From assembly GCA_008636095.1 (NCBI GenBank), contig VSJD01000105.1, forward strand, positions 1 through 10,000: 10,000 nt of DNA, written 5' to 3'. The notes beneath the pieces were generated by a model. The model saw nothing but the letters and a program-made list of their open reading frames with translations. It had not been told where the DNA came from and ran no database searches. The translations under genes were made by a program, and so were the position numbers. The stretch is from Kiritimatiellota bacterium (GTDB lineage: Bacteria > Verrucomicrobiota > Kiritimatiellia > JAAZAB01). Shown in pieces: positions 1 through 6,473 of the stretch (its first letter is position 1; every line of letters begins with the position of its first letter).

Positions 1-52
1 CATGGAATTATACAGTTCCCGGCGTTAAAACCGGTCCGGCTCAATAGTGTTA

Positions 53-80
53 TTGTCATAAATTAGTCGGATGACAGAAT
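53..80 (+). promoter_or_regulatory. Candidate sigma-70 promoter for clpB
   Basis: TTGTCA (53-58) and CAGAAT (75-80) are separated by 16 bp and lie 43 bp upstream of the clpB start. The match to consensus is moderate. The inverted pair TGTCA (54-58) / TGACA (72-76) lies across the two boxes, and a small hairpin CAATA-GTGT-TATTG (42-55) touches the -35 box, so a repressor site is possible. No CIRCE element (the HrcA operator) is present. This is a reading of motifs only. Confidence 0.3.
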
Positions 81-123
81 GATTGGACCCTGATTGAACT
101 TATGAACTATAGAAAGGATTGTT

Positions 124-2814
124 ATGGACTTGAATCAAACCACGCAGAAAGTGCAGGAAGCCATGCAGACGGCCCAGGCCCTGGCCCTGCGCTACGGCCA
201 CCAGGAAGTGGATGGTGAGCATCTTTTGGCCGCCTTGCTCGACCAGAGCGATGGCCTGACACCGCGCCTGTTGGAACGCATGGGTGTCGCCGTGCCGGCG
301 CTGAAGGCGCGCATCGAGCAGGAACTGGATAAACACCCGCGTGTCAGCGGCGGCGGCATGGAACAGAGCAAGGTCTATATCACCCAGCGTCTGAACCGGC
401 TGATGCTGAAAGCGGCGGACGAAGCCAAGCGTCTGAAGGACGATTACGTGTCGGTCGAACATCTTCTGCTGGCCTTGATTGACGAGGATCACAACGCGCC
501 CGCCGGACGTATCTTGAAAGAGGTGGGTGTGACGCACGCCCGGTTCCTGGAGGCGCTGACCGCCGTGCGCGGTAACCAGCGCGTGACGAGTGCCAACCCG
601 GAAGGCACTTACGAGGCCCTGCAAAAATATGGCATGGATCTCGTGGCCCTGGCGCGCCAGGGCAAGCTGGACCCGGTGATCGGGCGTGACCAGGAAATCC
701 GCAGTGTCATCCGCATCCTTTCGCGCAAAACCAAAAACAATCCCGTGCTCATCGGCGAGCCGGGTGTGGGCAAGACCGCCATAGTGGAGGGCCTGGCCCA
801 CCGCATTGTCCGCGGCGACGTTCCGGAGGGGCTTAAGGACCATACCATTTTTTCACTGGACATGAGCTCGCTTCTGGCGGGGGCCAAATTCCGCGGCGAG
901 TTTGAAGAGCGCCTCAAGGCGGTGCTCAATGAAATCAAGTCGGCCGAGGGCCGGATTATCCTTTTCATTGACGAACTGCATACCATCGTCGGTGCGGGGC
1001 GCACGGAGGGTTCTACCGACGCCGGCAACATGCTCAAACCCATGCTGGCCCGTGGCGAATTGCACTGTATTGGGGCCACGACATTGGACGAATACCGGGA
1101 ACACGTGGAAAAGGATGCCGCCCTGGAGCGGCGTTTCCAGCCGGTGCTGGTTGAGGCGCCATCGGTGGAAGACACGATTTCCATCCTGCGCGGTCTGCGC
1201 GAACGCTTCGAGATCCATCACGGCGTACACATCCAGGACGCGGCCCTGGTCGCCGCCGCGGTGCTCTCCAACCGCTATATCAGCGACCGGTTTTTGCCGG
1301 ACAAGGCCATTGACCTTGTGGACGAGGCTTGTGCCTCAATCCGCACGGAAATTGATTCCATGCCGGCGGAGCTCGATGAAATTACGCGCAAGGTGATGCG
1401 CCTGGAGATCGAGGAAACGGCGCTCAGGAAGGAAAAGGACAAGGCCAGCCGCGAGCGGCTGGAAGCGTTGCGCAAGGATCTGGCCGAGTTTAAATCGCAG
1501 GCCGATATCATGCGCGCGGGCTGGGACAATGAAAAAAATGCCCTTGGTAAGAAGCAGTCCCTGCGTGAAAAACTCGAGAAGGTCCGCCGCGAATGCGAAG
1601 AAGCTGAACGCGCCTATAACCTGGAAAAAGTGGCCGAACTGCGCCACGGCGTGATCCCGGAATTGGAAAAGAAAATGAAGGCGCTGGATGCCGCCGCGGA
1701 AACCGGAGCGGCGCCGCTCCTGCGCGAGGAAGTGACCGAGGAGGAAATTGCCGAGGTCGTTTCGCGTTGGACCAAGATCCCGTTGACCCGCCTGCTGGAA
1801 GGCGAGCGTGAGAAGCTCCTGCGCCTGGACCAGGTTTTGCACGAGCGGGTGATCGGCCAGGACGAGGCCGTGCAAGCCGTGGCCGATGCCGTCCTGCGTG
1901 CGCGCAGTGGCATTAAAAATCCCCAGCGGCCGATCGGCTCCTTCATTTTCATGGGGCCTACGGGCGTCGGCAAGACCGAGCTGGCCAAAGCTCTGGCGGC
2001 GGCCCTGTTCGATACCGAGGAAAACATGGTGCGCATTGACATGAGCGAGTATATGGAAAAACACTCGGTCTCGCGCATGGTCGGCTCGCCGCCGGGTTAT
2101 ATCGGCTACGAGGAGGGCGGACAGTTGACCGAGGCCGTCCGCCGCAAGCCGTATTGCGTCATCCTGTTTGATGAAATCGAAAAAGCCCACGCCGATGTGT
2201 TCAACATCCTGCTCCAGCTCCTGGATGAAGGCCGCCTGACGGATTCCCATGGCCGCACGGTGAATTTCAAAAATACCGTGATTATCATGACCAGCAATAT
2301 CGGCTCCAACTACCTGTTCGAGGGCATTGATCGCTCTGGTCATATTTCGGAAGAGGCCCGCAAGCAAGTAATGGCGGCCCTGCGTCAGCAGTTCCGGCCT
2401 GAATTCCTTAACCGGGTGGACGACACCGTGCTCTTCAAGCCCCTGACCGAGAAGGAACTGGAGAAAATCGTGGATCTCCAGGTGATTGAGTTGTGCCAGC
2501 GCCTGGCCGAGCGCCGGGTAAAACTGGAGTTGACCGAGCCTGCCAAGCGGTTTGCGGCCCGCAACGGCTACGATCCCGTTTACGGCGCGCGTCCGCTGAA
2601 GCGTTTTCTCCAGCAGGAATTGGAAACGCCCATTGCGCGGCTCCTGCTTTCGGAAGGTCCGGTGGAAGGCGCCACGATCACCGTGGACGTCAAGGACGAG
2701 CGCCTGGCCGTTCAACTGGTGCCGCCCGCCGCGACGAGCGCCGCGGAGCCGGCCCCAGCCGAGGGTTCGGCCCCAGCCGAGGGTTCGGCCCTGCGCAAGA
2801 AAAGCAGGAAATAA
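124..2814 (+). CDS. clpB: ClpB ATP-dependent protein disaggregase
   Basis: Hexameric AAA+ chaperone of the cytoplasm that, with DnaK/DnaJ/GrpE, pulls polypeptides out of stress-induced aggregates. The 896-residue product has the full ClpB order: a Clp_N double repeat (about 1-150); first AAA+ module with Walker A GEPGVGKT (211-218), Walker B ending FIDE (281-284) and pore loop [11 protein letters not shown] (253-263); a charged coiled-coil M-domain (about 410-530) that separates ClpB from ClpA/ClpC; second AAA+ module with Walker A GPTGVGKT (611-618), Walker B VILFDE (679-684) and pore-loop motif GYIGYEEGG (658-666); and the C-terminal small domain with GARPLKR (821-827). The pore loop has Phe256 where Tyr is usual, which keeps an aromatic side chain. 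The start at 124 follows AAAGGA with 5 bp spacing. It is about 40 residues longer than E. coli ClpB (857), mostly from an Ala/Pro/Glu/Ser tail containing a tandem hexapeptide and ending in a basic RKKSRK. It is the only gene on its strand here before the RAYT and is probably monocistronic. Confidence 0.97.
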   Translation: MDLNQTTQKVQEAMQTAQALALRYGHQEVDGEHLLAALLDQSDGLTPRLLERMGVAVPALKARIEQELDKHPRVSGGGMEQSKVYITQRLNRLMLKAADEAKRLKDDYVSVEHLLLALIDEDHNAPAGRILKEVGVTHARFLEALTAVRGNQRVTSANPEGTYEALQKYGMDLVALARQGKLDPVIGRDQEIRSVIRILSRKTKNNPVLIGEPGVGKTAIVEGLAHRIVRGDVPEGLKDHTIFSLDMSSLLAGAKFRGEFEERLKAVLNEIKSAEGRIILFIDELHTIVGAGRTEGSTDAGNMLKPMLARGELHCIGATTLDEYREHVEKDAALERRFQPVLVEAPSVEDTISILRGLRERFEIHHGVHIQDAALVAAAVLSNRYISDRFLPDKAIDLVDEACASIRTEIDSMPAELDEITRKVMRLEIEETALRKEKDKASRERLEALRKDLAEFKSQADIMRAGWDNEKNALGKKQSLREKLEKVRRECEEAERAYNLEKVAELRHGVIPELEKKMKALDAAAETGAAPLLREEVTEEEIAEVVSRWTKIPLTRLLEGEREKLLRLDQVLHERVIGQDEAVQAVADAVLRARSGIKNPQRPIGSFIFMGPTGVGKTELAKALAAALFDTEENMVRIDMSEYMEKHSVSRMVGSPPGYIGYEEGGQLTEAVRRKPYCVILFDEIEKAHADVFNILLQLLDEGRLTDSHGRTVNFKNTVIIMTSNIGSNYLFEGIDRSGHISEEARKQVMAALRQQFRPEFLNRVDDTVLFKPLTEKELEKIVDLQVIELCQRLAERRVKLELTEPAKRFAARNGYDPVYGARPLKRFLQQELETPIARLLLSEGPVEGATITVDVKDERLAVQLVPPAATSAAEPAPAEGSAPAEGSALRKKSRK
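2752..2787 (+). repeat. 18-bp tandem duplication in the clpB 3' end
   Basis: Two identical, adjacent 18-bp units (2752-2769 and 2770-2787) stay in frame and encode APAEGS twice (residues 877-888 of ClpB). They lie in a disordered-looking tail after the conserved C-terminal domain, so copy number could vary without breaking the chaperone core. Confidence 0.9.
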
Positions 2815-2837
2815 ACTACGGATTGCCTTCGGCGGAT

Positions 2838-2866
2838 AAATCTTCGGACGAGTCCGATTTCTTATA
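2838..2866. terminator. Possible bidirectional terminator hairpin between clpB and the oxidoreductase fragment
   Basis: TCGGAC-GA-GTCCGA (2844-2857) is a perfect 14-bp inverted repeat lying 30 bp after the clpB stop and just after the stop of the convergent truncated gene. AAATC upstream and GATTT downstream add flanking pairing around a bulge. The stem is short and the T-run weak (ATTTCTTA), so termination is plausible but not assured. The same hairpin, without the AAATC arm, follows the intact oxidoreductase at 6163-6176. Confidence 0.3.
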
Positions 2867-3154
2867 GTGGCGTGAAACGGATACGTTCAGCGTCGCAACG
2901 GCATTGGGCCATAATGTGCATAAGCGCCAGTGTTTCGCGCGGATCCACAAACGGCACGGTTCCCGTCCGAATGGCCCGGGCAAAATCGCGATACACATCC
3001 ACCGCAAATTGCTTGTTGACCGGTATGGTTTCTTCCTTGAAGGCGATCTGATCGGACGGATATTGCCGATTGGCGCTGGCTAATTTCCGATCCAGGCGTT
3101 TAGGTTTTAACGCGGCCCTGGAAAACCGGCGCACATGCAGTACATTGCATTGGC
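2844..3154. repeat. 311-bp direct repeat, copy A (partner 6163-6473)
   Basis: This segment aligns without gaps to 6163-6473 with 11 mismatches (about 96.5% identity) in the same orientation. It begins exactly at the TCGGAC hairpin and ends at GGC (3152-3154), where the RAYT left repeat array starts. Content is the last 97 codons plus stop of a Gfo/Idh/MocA oxidoreductase gene and 18 bp of downstream sequence. Confidence 0.97.
2862..3154 (-). pseudogene. 3' fragment of a Gfo/Idh/MocA oxidoreductase gene, truncated by the RAYT repeat
   Basis: On the minus strand this encodes the C-terminal 96-97 residues of the oxidoreductase at 6181-7236, with three amino acid differences: Cys for Ser257, Arg for Lys267 and His for Arg334 (numbering of the intact copy). 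The TAA stop (2864-2862) is conserved. Upstream the frame runs into the RAYT repeat and meets a stop at 3174-3176. The N-terminal Rossmann domain and any ribosome binding site are missing, so no enzyme can be made. Eight of the 11 differences from the intact copy are synonymous, which suggests this sequence was under coding constraint for most of the time since the copies diverged. Confidence 0.92.
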
Positions 3155-3232
3155 ACGAAATTGGGGACGCGTCTCAACATATACACGAAATTGGGGACAC
3201 ACGAAATTGGGGACGCGTCTCAACATATAACA
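3154..3232. repeat. Left RAYT-associated (REP-like) repeat array
   Basis: Three direct copies of CACGAAATTGGGGAC start at 3154, 3184 and 3200. The first and third continue through the 8-bp palindrome GACGCGTC and on to CTCAACATATA, giving two long units around one short unit. The innermost unit ends 45 bp before the transposase start. The inner 27 bases (3206-3232) are the exact reverse complement of 4324-4350 on the other side of the gene, as expected for substrate repeats of a single-strand HUH transposase. GACGCGTC with its flanks can fold into a small hairpin. Confidence 0.93.
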
Positions 3233-3277
3233 AATGAGTGGTTGACAACAGGGGATGGAATATGATGGGATAAACGC

Positions 3278-4315
3278 ATGAGCCGACAAGCGCGCGTTAA
3301 GATAGAAAAGGGTTGGGCGCATGTGATGAACCGAGGTCTGGAGCGGCTGGAGATATACCAGGAGGACCGGGATCGGGAGCACATGCTGGAGTTGATTGGG
3401 GCGATGAGCGAGCGCTACGGCGTGAGGGTGCACAGCTATGTGTTGATGCCGAATCATTATCATCTTTTGATCGAGATACGGAGCGGGAATCTTAGCGTGG
3501 CAGTGCATTGGCTGAACGTGGCGTATAGTGTTTGGTACAACCGGAAATACGGGCGTGTCGGGCCGCTGTTTCAGGGACGATTTCGATCTGAGGTGGTGGA
3601 GGCGGGATGGACGTTAGCGGTGCTGGACTATGTGCATTTGAACCCGATCAGGGTCAAAGGGCTGGGATTGGGGAAGGAGGCGAGAAAGGCGGAGCGAGCC
3701 GGAGTGTTGCGGCCGCCGGAACCGGAGCAAGTTGCGACGTGGTTAGGGGCCCTGCGTGAGTATCGGTGGAGTTCTTATCGAGCGTATGCTGGATATGGGG
3801 CCAAGACAGAATGGCTGGAGATCGGGAGATTGTTGGCAAAGGCAGGGAAAGGCGTTGCCAATGCGCGCCGTGCGTACCGTAAAAGAATCGAGGGGTATGT
3901 TCGGCAAGGAGTGCTGGAGCCGGGATGGAGTCGAACGAAAGGATTGCTGGCGATCGGATCGGCGGCATTTCTTGAAGGAATTAAGCGACGTGCAGGTCGG
4001 CTGGGGCGGGAATTGGCGGGGAAACGGGTATATCGGGAACAAGTAAAATTTGAGGCCGTGGTCCGGAAAGTGGAGCAAGAAAAGGGAGAGCGGTGGGAAG
4101 ACTTTCGGGATCGGCATGGTGATTGGGGGCGCGATCTGGTATTATGGTTGGCACGGTGGACGACTGGTATGACCTTGAGCCAGATCGGCAAGCAGGTGGG
4201 CGAGCTGGACTATGCGTCCGCCGGGATGGCGATCCGGCGTTTTGAAATCTGTTGCCGACGAGAGAAAGAACTGTTCCGGATACGCGAAAAGCTAAAAAGG
4301 GATTTGGTGGCGTGA
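3278..4315 (+). CDS. REP-associated tyrosine transposase (RAYT, Y1/HUH family)
   Basis: Single-strand DNA endonuclease/transposase of the IS200-like Y1 superfamily. RAYTs are thought to cut and join hairpin repeats (REPs) and spread them through the host chromosome. In the 345-residue product, the N-terminal half shows the family hallmarks: GWAHVMNRG (12-20), the metal-binding HUH-type motif MPNHYHLLI (57-65, His60 and His62), GPLFQGRFRS (95-104) and the presumed nucleophile in LDYVHLNPIR (Tyr118). The C-terminal 100 residues contain a DnaA-like helix-turn-helix candidate (TLSQIGKQVGELDYASAGMA, 299-318, followed by IRRFE), seen in one subgroup of long RAYTs and probably the DNA-recognition part. 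The start at ATG 3278 has only a weak upstream GGGA; an earlier in-frame start is not evident. The gene is uninterrupted and has all expected catalytic residues, so it may be active. It is bracketed by inverted repeat arrays. Confidence 0.93.
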   Translation: MSRQARVKIEKGWAHVMNRGLERLEIYQEDRDREHMLELIGAMSERYGVRVHSYVLMPNHYHLLIEIRSGNLSVAVHWLNVAYSVWYNRKYGRVGPLFQGRFRSEVVEAGWTLAVLDYVHLNPIRVKGLGLGKEARKAERAGVLRPPEPEQVATWLGALREYRWSSYRAYAGYGAKTEWLEIGRLLAKAGKGVANARRAYRKRIEGYVRQGVLEPGWSRTKGLLAIGSAAFLEGIKRRAGRLGRELAGKRVYREQVKFEAVVRKVEQEKGERWEDFRDRHGDWGRDLVLWLARWTTGMTLSQIGKQVGELDYASAGMAIRRFEICCRREKELFRIREKLKRDLVA

Positions 4316-4323
4316 CTGGAAAA

Positions 4324-4412
4324 TGTTATATGTTGAGACGCGTCCCCAATATGCCCCAATATGCCGCGTTATATGTTGAGACGCGTCCCCAATATGCCGT
4401 CCCCAATATGCC
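4324..4412. repeat. Right RAYT-associated (REP-like) repeat array
   Basis: Two long units (4324-4355 and 4368-4398) carry GTTATATGTTGAGACGCGTC followed by CCCAATATGCC. Short tail copies (CCCCAATATGCC at 4354-4365, GTCCCCAATATGCC at 4399-4412) follow each. The array starts 8 bp after the transposase stop and lies in inverted orientation to the left array. The core matches the left side exactly for 27 bases, but the tail differs: AATATGCC here against the complement of CACGAAATT on the left. The two ends are therefore distinguishable. Confidence 0.92.
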
Positions 4413-4761
4413 GCTTACGGATAATATTATTCCCTTCCCTTGGCACGTCGTATCAAATGCCATTAGATATAATTTAACCGGGCCGAGTATTCCAAGGGAT
4501 TTTACTCGTTTCTACGGATTTTTGAGGCAAAGGGAACTTTTCGGTGTTATCCGAGCTTACTACAACGTTCTTGGGCCAGAAAATTCTGTTTATACTGAAA
4601 ATTATAGCAATACAACGCCATTTCCTTTTACCACCCCATGGATCGGGTGGAGAACATCGCCCCCGCCACTCTATCCGGGATACGATGGAAGCCAATTTCA
4701 ATATACATGGGAATTTGGAATTGCTGGTGTAATAACATATTGGAACTTTACCAACGAATAA
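4413..4761 (+). pseudogene. Orphan AT-rich reading-frame fragment, function unknown
   Basis: Immediately right of the RAYT array an open frame runs 116 codons to TAA (4759-4761). The translated stretch is rich in Tyr, Phe, Pro, Trp and Asn (for example IIPFPW, YYNVLGPE, TTPWIGW, YTWEFG) and contains no Met, so it looks like the C-terminal part of a larger protein. I do not recognise the family. The frame continues upstream through the RAYT repeats, whose AATATG tails supply in-frame ATG codons (such as 4408-4410), but no ribosome binding site is visible. Base composition is clearly more AT-rich than clpB or the oxidoreductase, suggesting a separate origin. It may be a gene tail cut by the RAYT element or a rearrangement. 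Confidence 0.4.
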
Positions 4762-4915
4762 AAAAGAACGATAGACCCAAAATGGCTGCGGGTGGTTGAA
4801 ACCAGGTCCGGATAGGCGCCGGTGCGAATCACCGACAAAGGCAAGTCCTTATGCCCCGGCGGCGCAGCGCCTTGTCCATTTTATTCACAGGCGCGCATTT
4901 GCCGGCGCAATCTTG
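4762..4915. other. Intergenic region with small hairpins, no gene seen
   Basis: This 154-bp stretch lies between the orphan fragment and the convergent lipoprotein gene. It contains TGGT-TGAA-ACCA and the perfect hairpin CGGTG-CGAAT-CACCG (4820-4834), and a GC-rich block GGCGGCGCAGCGCC near 4859-4872. One of these could end transcription of the lipoprotein unit, but none has a clear T-run on the correct side. Confidence 0.4.
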
Positions 4916-5389
4916 TCAGGGCTTGACTTTCAGGGACTGAATAGATTGTTGAACAGCAGATTCATTCGCCGGATATTCATCTTTTAATATAACAAAGGAA
5001 ACTACGACAATAATATTGCCTTTATGAATATAGACCCGGAGCAGCTTGTTTCCATCCGGCGTGTTCATAACGGCTTTGATAGCCTGATGCCCGCTGATTG
5101 TCAGCTTGCTTTCTGAAATTACTGCGCTGTCAAATTCTTTCGACATCTTAGAGGCGCATGCTTCAAAAGATTGGTCTTCCAGTCCCTCTTCCATGAGCAG
5201 GCAGGTATTATCTCCTTTGTGACACATTTGAGGACTGTCGCGCCGCCAACCATCAGGAATATTCATGGAAACGCCCAGCTCGGATATTTCCATGACTGCC
5301 TTGCCCAATATCCCGGCTTTACCGCAGCCCATGACAAGCAGCATGGACAGCAGCAGCAGGCATGACGCTATTTTTTTCGTCCTTTGCAT
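4916..5389 (-). CDS. Small lipoprotein of unknown function (possible PsbP/DcrB-like fold)
   Basis: The 157-residue product starts with a positively charged n-region, a hydrophobic core and the lipobox LVMGC (18-22), so Cys22 should be lipidated after signal peptidase II cleavage and the protein anchored in a membrane facing the periplasm or outside. The start follows AGGAGG with 5 bp spacing, a strong ribosome binding site. The mature part has an IPDGWRRD segment (44-51), three further cysteines (56, 63, 78), and an ISGHQAIKA (98-106) ... LLRVYIHKGNIIVVVSF (116-132) ... QQSIQSLKV (147-155) layout. That pattern, amphipathic strands ending in a helix rich in S and I, recalls PsbP/DcrB-like lipoproteins; this is a guess from pattern, not a firm assignment. 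It is the second gene of a pair, 27 bp after the membrane protein gene. Confidence 0.85.
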   Translation of the reverse strand: MQRTKKIASCLLLLSMLLVMGCGKAGILGKAVMEISELGVSMNIPDGWRRDSPQMCHKGDNTCLLMEEGLEDQSFEACASKMSKEFDSAVISESKLTISGHQAIKAVMNTPDGNKLLRVYIHKGNIIVVVSFVILKDEYPANESAVQQSIQSLKVKP

Positions 5390-5416
5390 TTTGCCTCCTG
5401 TTGTTCAAACACACCG

Positions 5417-5722
5417 TTATGACCGGTTGTTTGGTGAAGCGGCCGGTTTTTTTTTTGAATTACGGCAGGAATCATATAAGCCAGCGACGGCCAGAATCGG
5501 AACCACGAAAAAAATGGCAATAAAAGGCAAAAAGTCAAAGGCGGCCGCTGATATCAAGAGCGAACACCCGCTCCACGCGGATAAACCAACCACGGACATC
5601 GGCACCGCAGACACTGTCCGCCCCCAATGGAAATGGCTTCTTGTTCGGGGTTTTGAAGCAGCCCAGACGAGGAGCAGTGCAAGCAAAACAAACAGGCAAC
5701 CTATTATTTTCCTGGAATCCAT
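5417..5722 (-). CDS. Small membrane protein, likely three transmembrane segments
   Basis: From the ATG at 5720-5722 the product has 101 residues: a first hydrophobic helix (about 6-22), a polar basic loop (24-36), a second weakly hydrophobic helix (about 38-60) and a strong third helix (about 64-84) followed by a basic, Lys/Pro/Ser-rich tail. The frame is open further upstream (to about 5836), but those extra 38 residues are Cys-rich and unlike a signal, so I prefer the shorter start; its ribosome binding site is weak, so the start is uncertain. No family recognised. Its stop is 27 bp before the lipoprotein start on the same strand, so the two are probably co-transcribed and may work together in the envelope. 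Confidence 0.6.
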   Translation of the reverse strand: MDSRKIIGCLFVLLALLLVWAASKPRTRSHFHWGRTVSAVPMSVVGLSAWSGCSLLISAAAFDFLPFIAIFFVVPILAVAGLYDSCRNSKKKPAASPNNRS

Positions 5723-6162
5723 CACTTTTATCCGCTTGAATCCTTCATAAAGCCTCAAGTTTATACAGCCGCAACATGTTGTCATGTATACAACGACGGC
5801 AGAGACGGGGCAAGCCCTAAACTTGCGATCTGACAATTCCGAAAGTGCGCGGTTAATACCGGGGAACCCACGGTGCCGAATGAGTCAAATTGTTCCGGAT
5901 TTTTTATTGACTCTAAATTAGCAATTTTGGATTGGGATTTTCAACACTGTACGGACGAATAATAGCGCTCCGCGACTATTGAGGATTATTGGACTGCCAA
6001 ACTGTCAACGCCTCCGGATAAACCTGCAAAACCATCTCCGATGGGTGCAAACTCATCAATCTGTTCTGGATTTTGGGCGCTTAACTGGCAAGGGATTGCG
6101 GAATGGCGTTTCAACTACTGCACGAACCGTTTTTGGGAATGATATGCACTACGAAATTAAGG
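5723..6162. other. Long non-coding gap; promoter region of the membrane protein/lipoprotein pair
   Basis: No convincing gene on either strand. Near the left end, on the minus strand, TGTATAAAC (around 5758-5766) could be a -10 region for the membrane protein gene but has no good -35 partner. GAGTCAA (5882-5888) and TTGACTC (5907-5913) form a perfect 7-bp inverted repeat with an 18-base loop. TGTTCCGGATTTT (5891-5903) recurs as TGTTCTGGATTTT (6062-6074). The composition is AT-richer than the flanking oxidoreductase. The gap ends exactly at the second copy of the 311-bp repeat. Confidence 0.5.
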
Positions 6163-6473
6163 TCGGACGAGTCCGATTTCTTATAGCGGTGTGAAACGGA
6201 TGCGTTCGGCGTCGCAACGGCATTGGGCCATAATGCGCATAAGCGCCAGTGTTTCGCGCGGATCCACAAACGGCACGGTTCCTGTCCGAATGGCCCGGGC
6301 AAAATCGCGATACACATCCACCGCAAATTGTTTGTTGACCGGTATGGTTTCTTCCTTGAAGGCGATCTGATCGGACGGATATTGCCGATTGGCGCTGGCT
6401 AATTTCCGATCCAGCCGTTTAGGCTTTAACGCGGCCTTGGAAAACCGGCGCACATGCAGTACATTGGATTGGC
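6163..6473. repeat. 311-bp direct repeat, copy B (partner 2844-3154)
   Basis: This copy lies within the 3' end of the intact oxidoreductase gene plus 18 bp downstream. Homology with copy A begins abruptly at TCGGAC on the left and ends after GGC at 6473; beyond this copy B continues as gene while copy A gives way to the RAYT array. Confidence 0.97.

Noticed and set aside
1336..2715. Long open frame (459 codons) on the minus strand within clpB
   Set aside because: It is the antisense shadow of a well-supported ClpB coding sequence; no ribosome binding site and no recognisable motifs.
2493..2867. 124-codon plus-strand frame overlapping the clpB end
   Set aside because: Arg/Gly/Ala-rich composition is typical of an out-of-frame reading of GC-rich coding DNA, and no start signal is present.
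3154..3232. CRISPR-like array
   Set aside because: The repeats are only two or three, unevenly spaced, have no spacers, and occur in inverted form on the other side of a transposase.
3107..3508. 133-codon minus-strand frame through the left RAYT array
   Set aside because: It reads through repeats and antisense to the RAYT catalytic region; no family features or start signal.
4820..4834. T-arm-like hairpin CGGTG-CGAAT-CACCG suggesting a tRNA
   Set aside because: The loop is 5 rather than 7 bases, and no acceptor stem, D-arm or anticodon arm can be placed around it.
4796..4987. 63-codon plus-strand frame overlapping the lipoprotein end
   Set aside because: Half is antisense to the lipoprotein gene and the rest has no start signal or recognisable text.
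5265..5750. 161-codon plus-strand frame across the membrane protein and lipoprotein genes
   Set aside because: Antisense to both genes, which have better starts, signal sequence and spacing on the minus strand.
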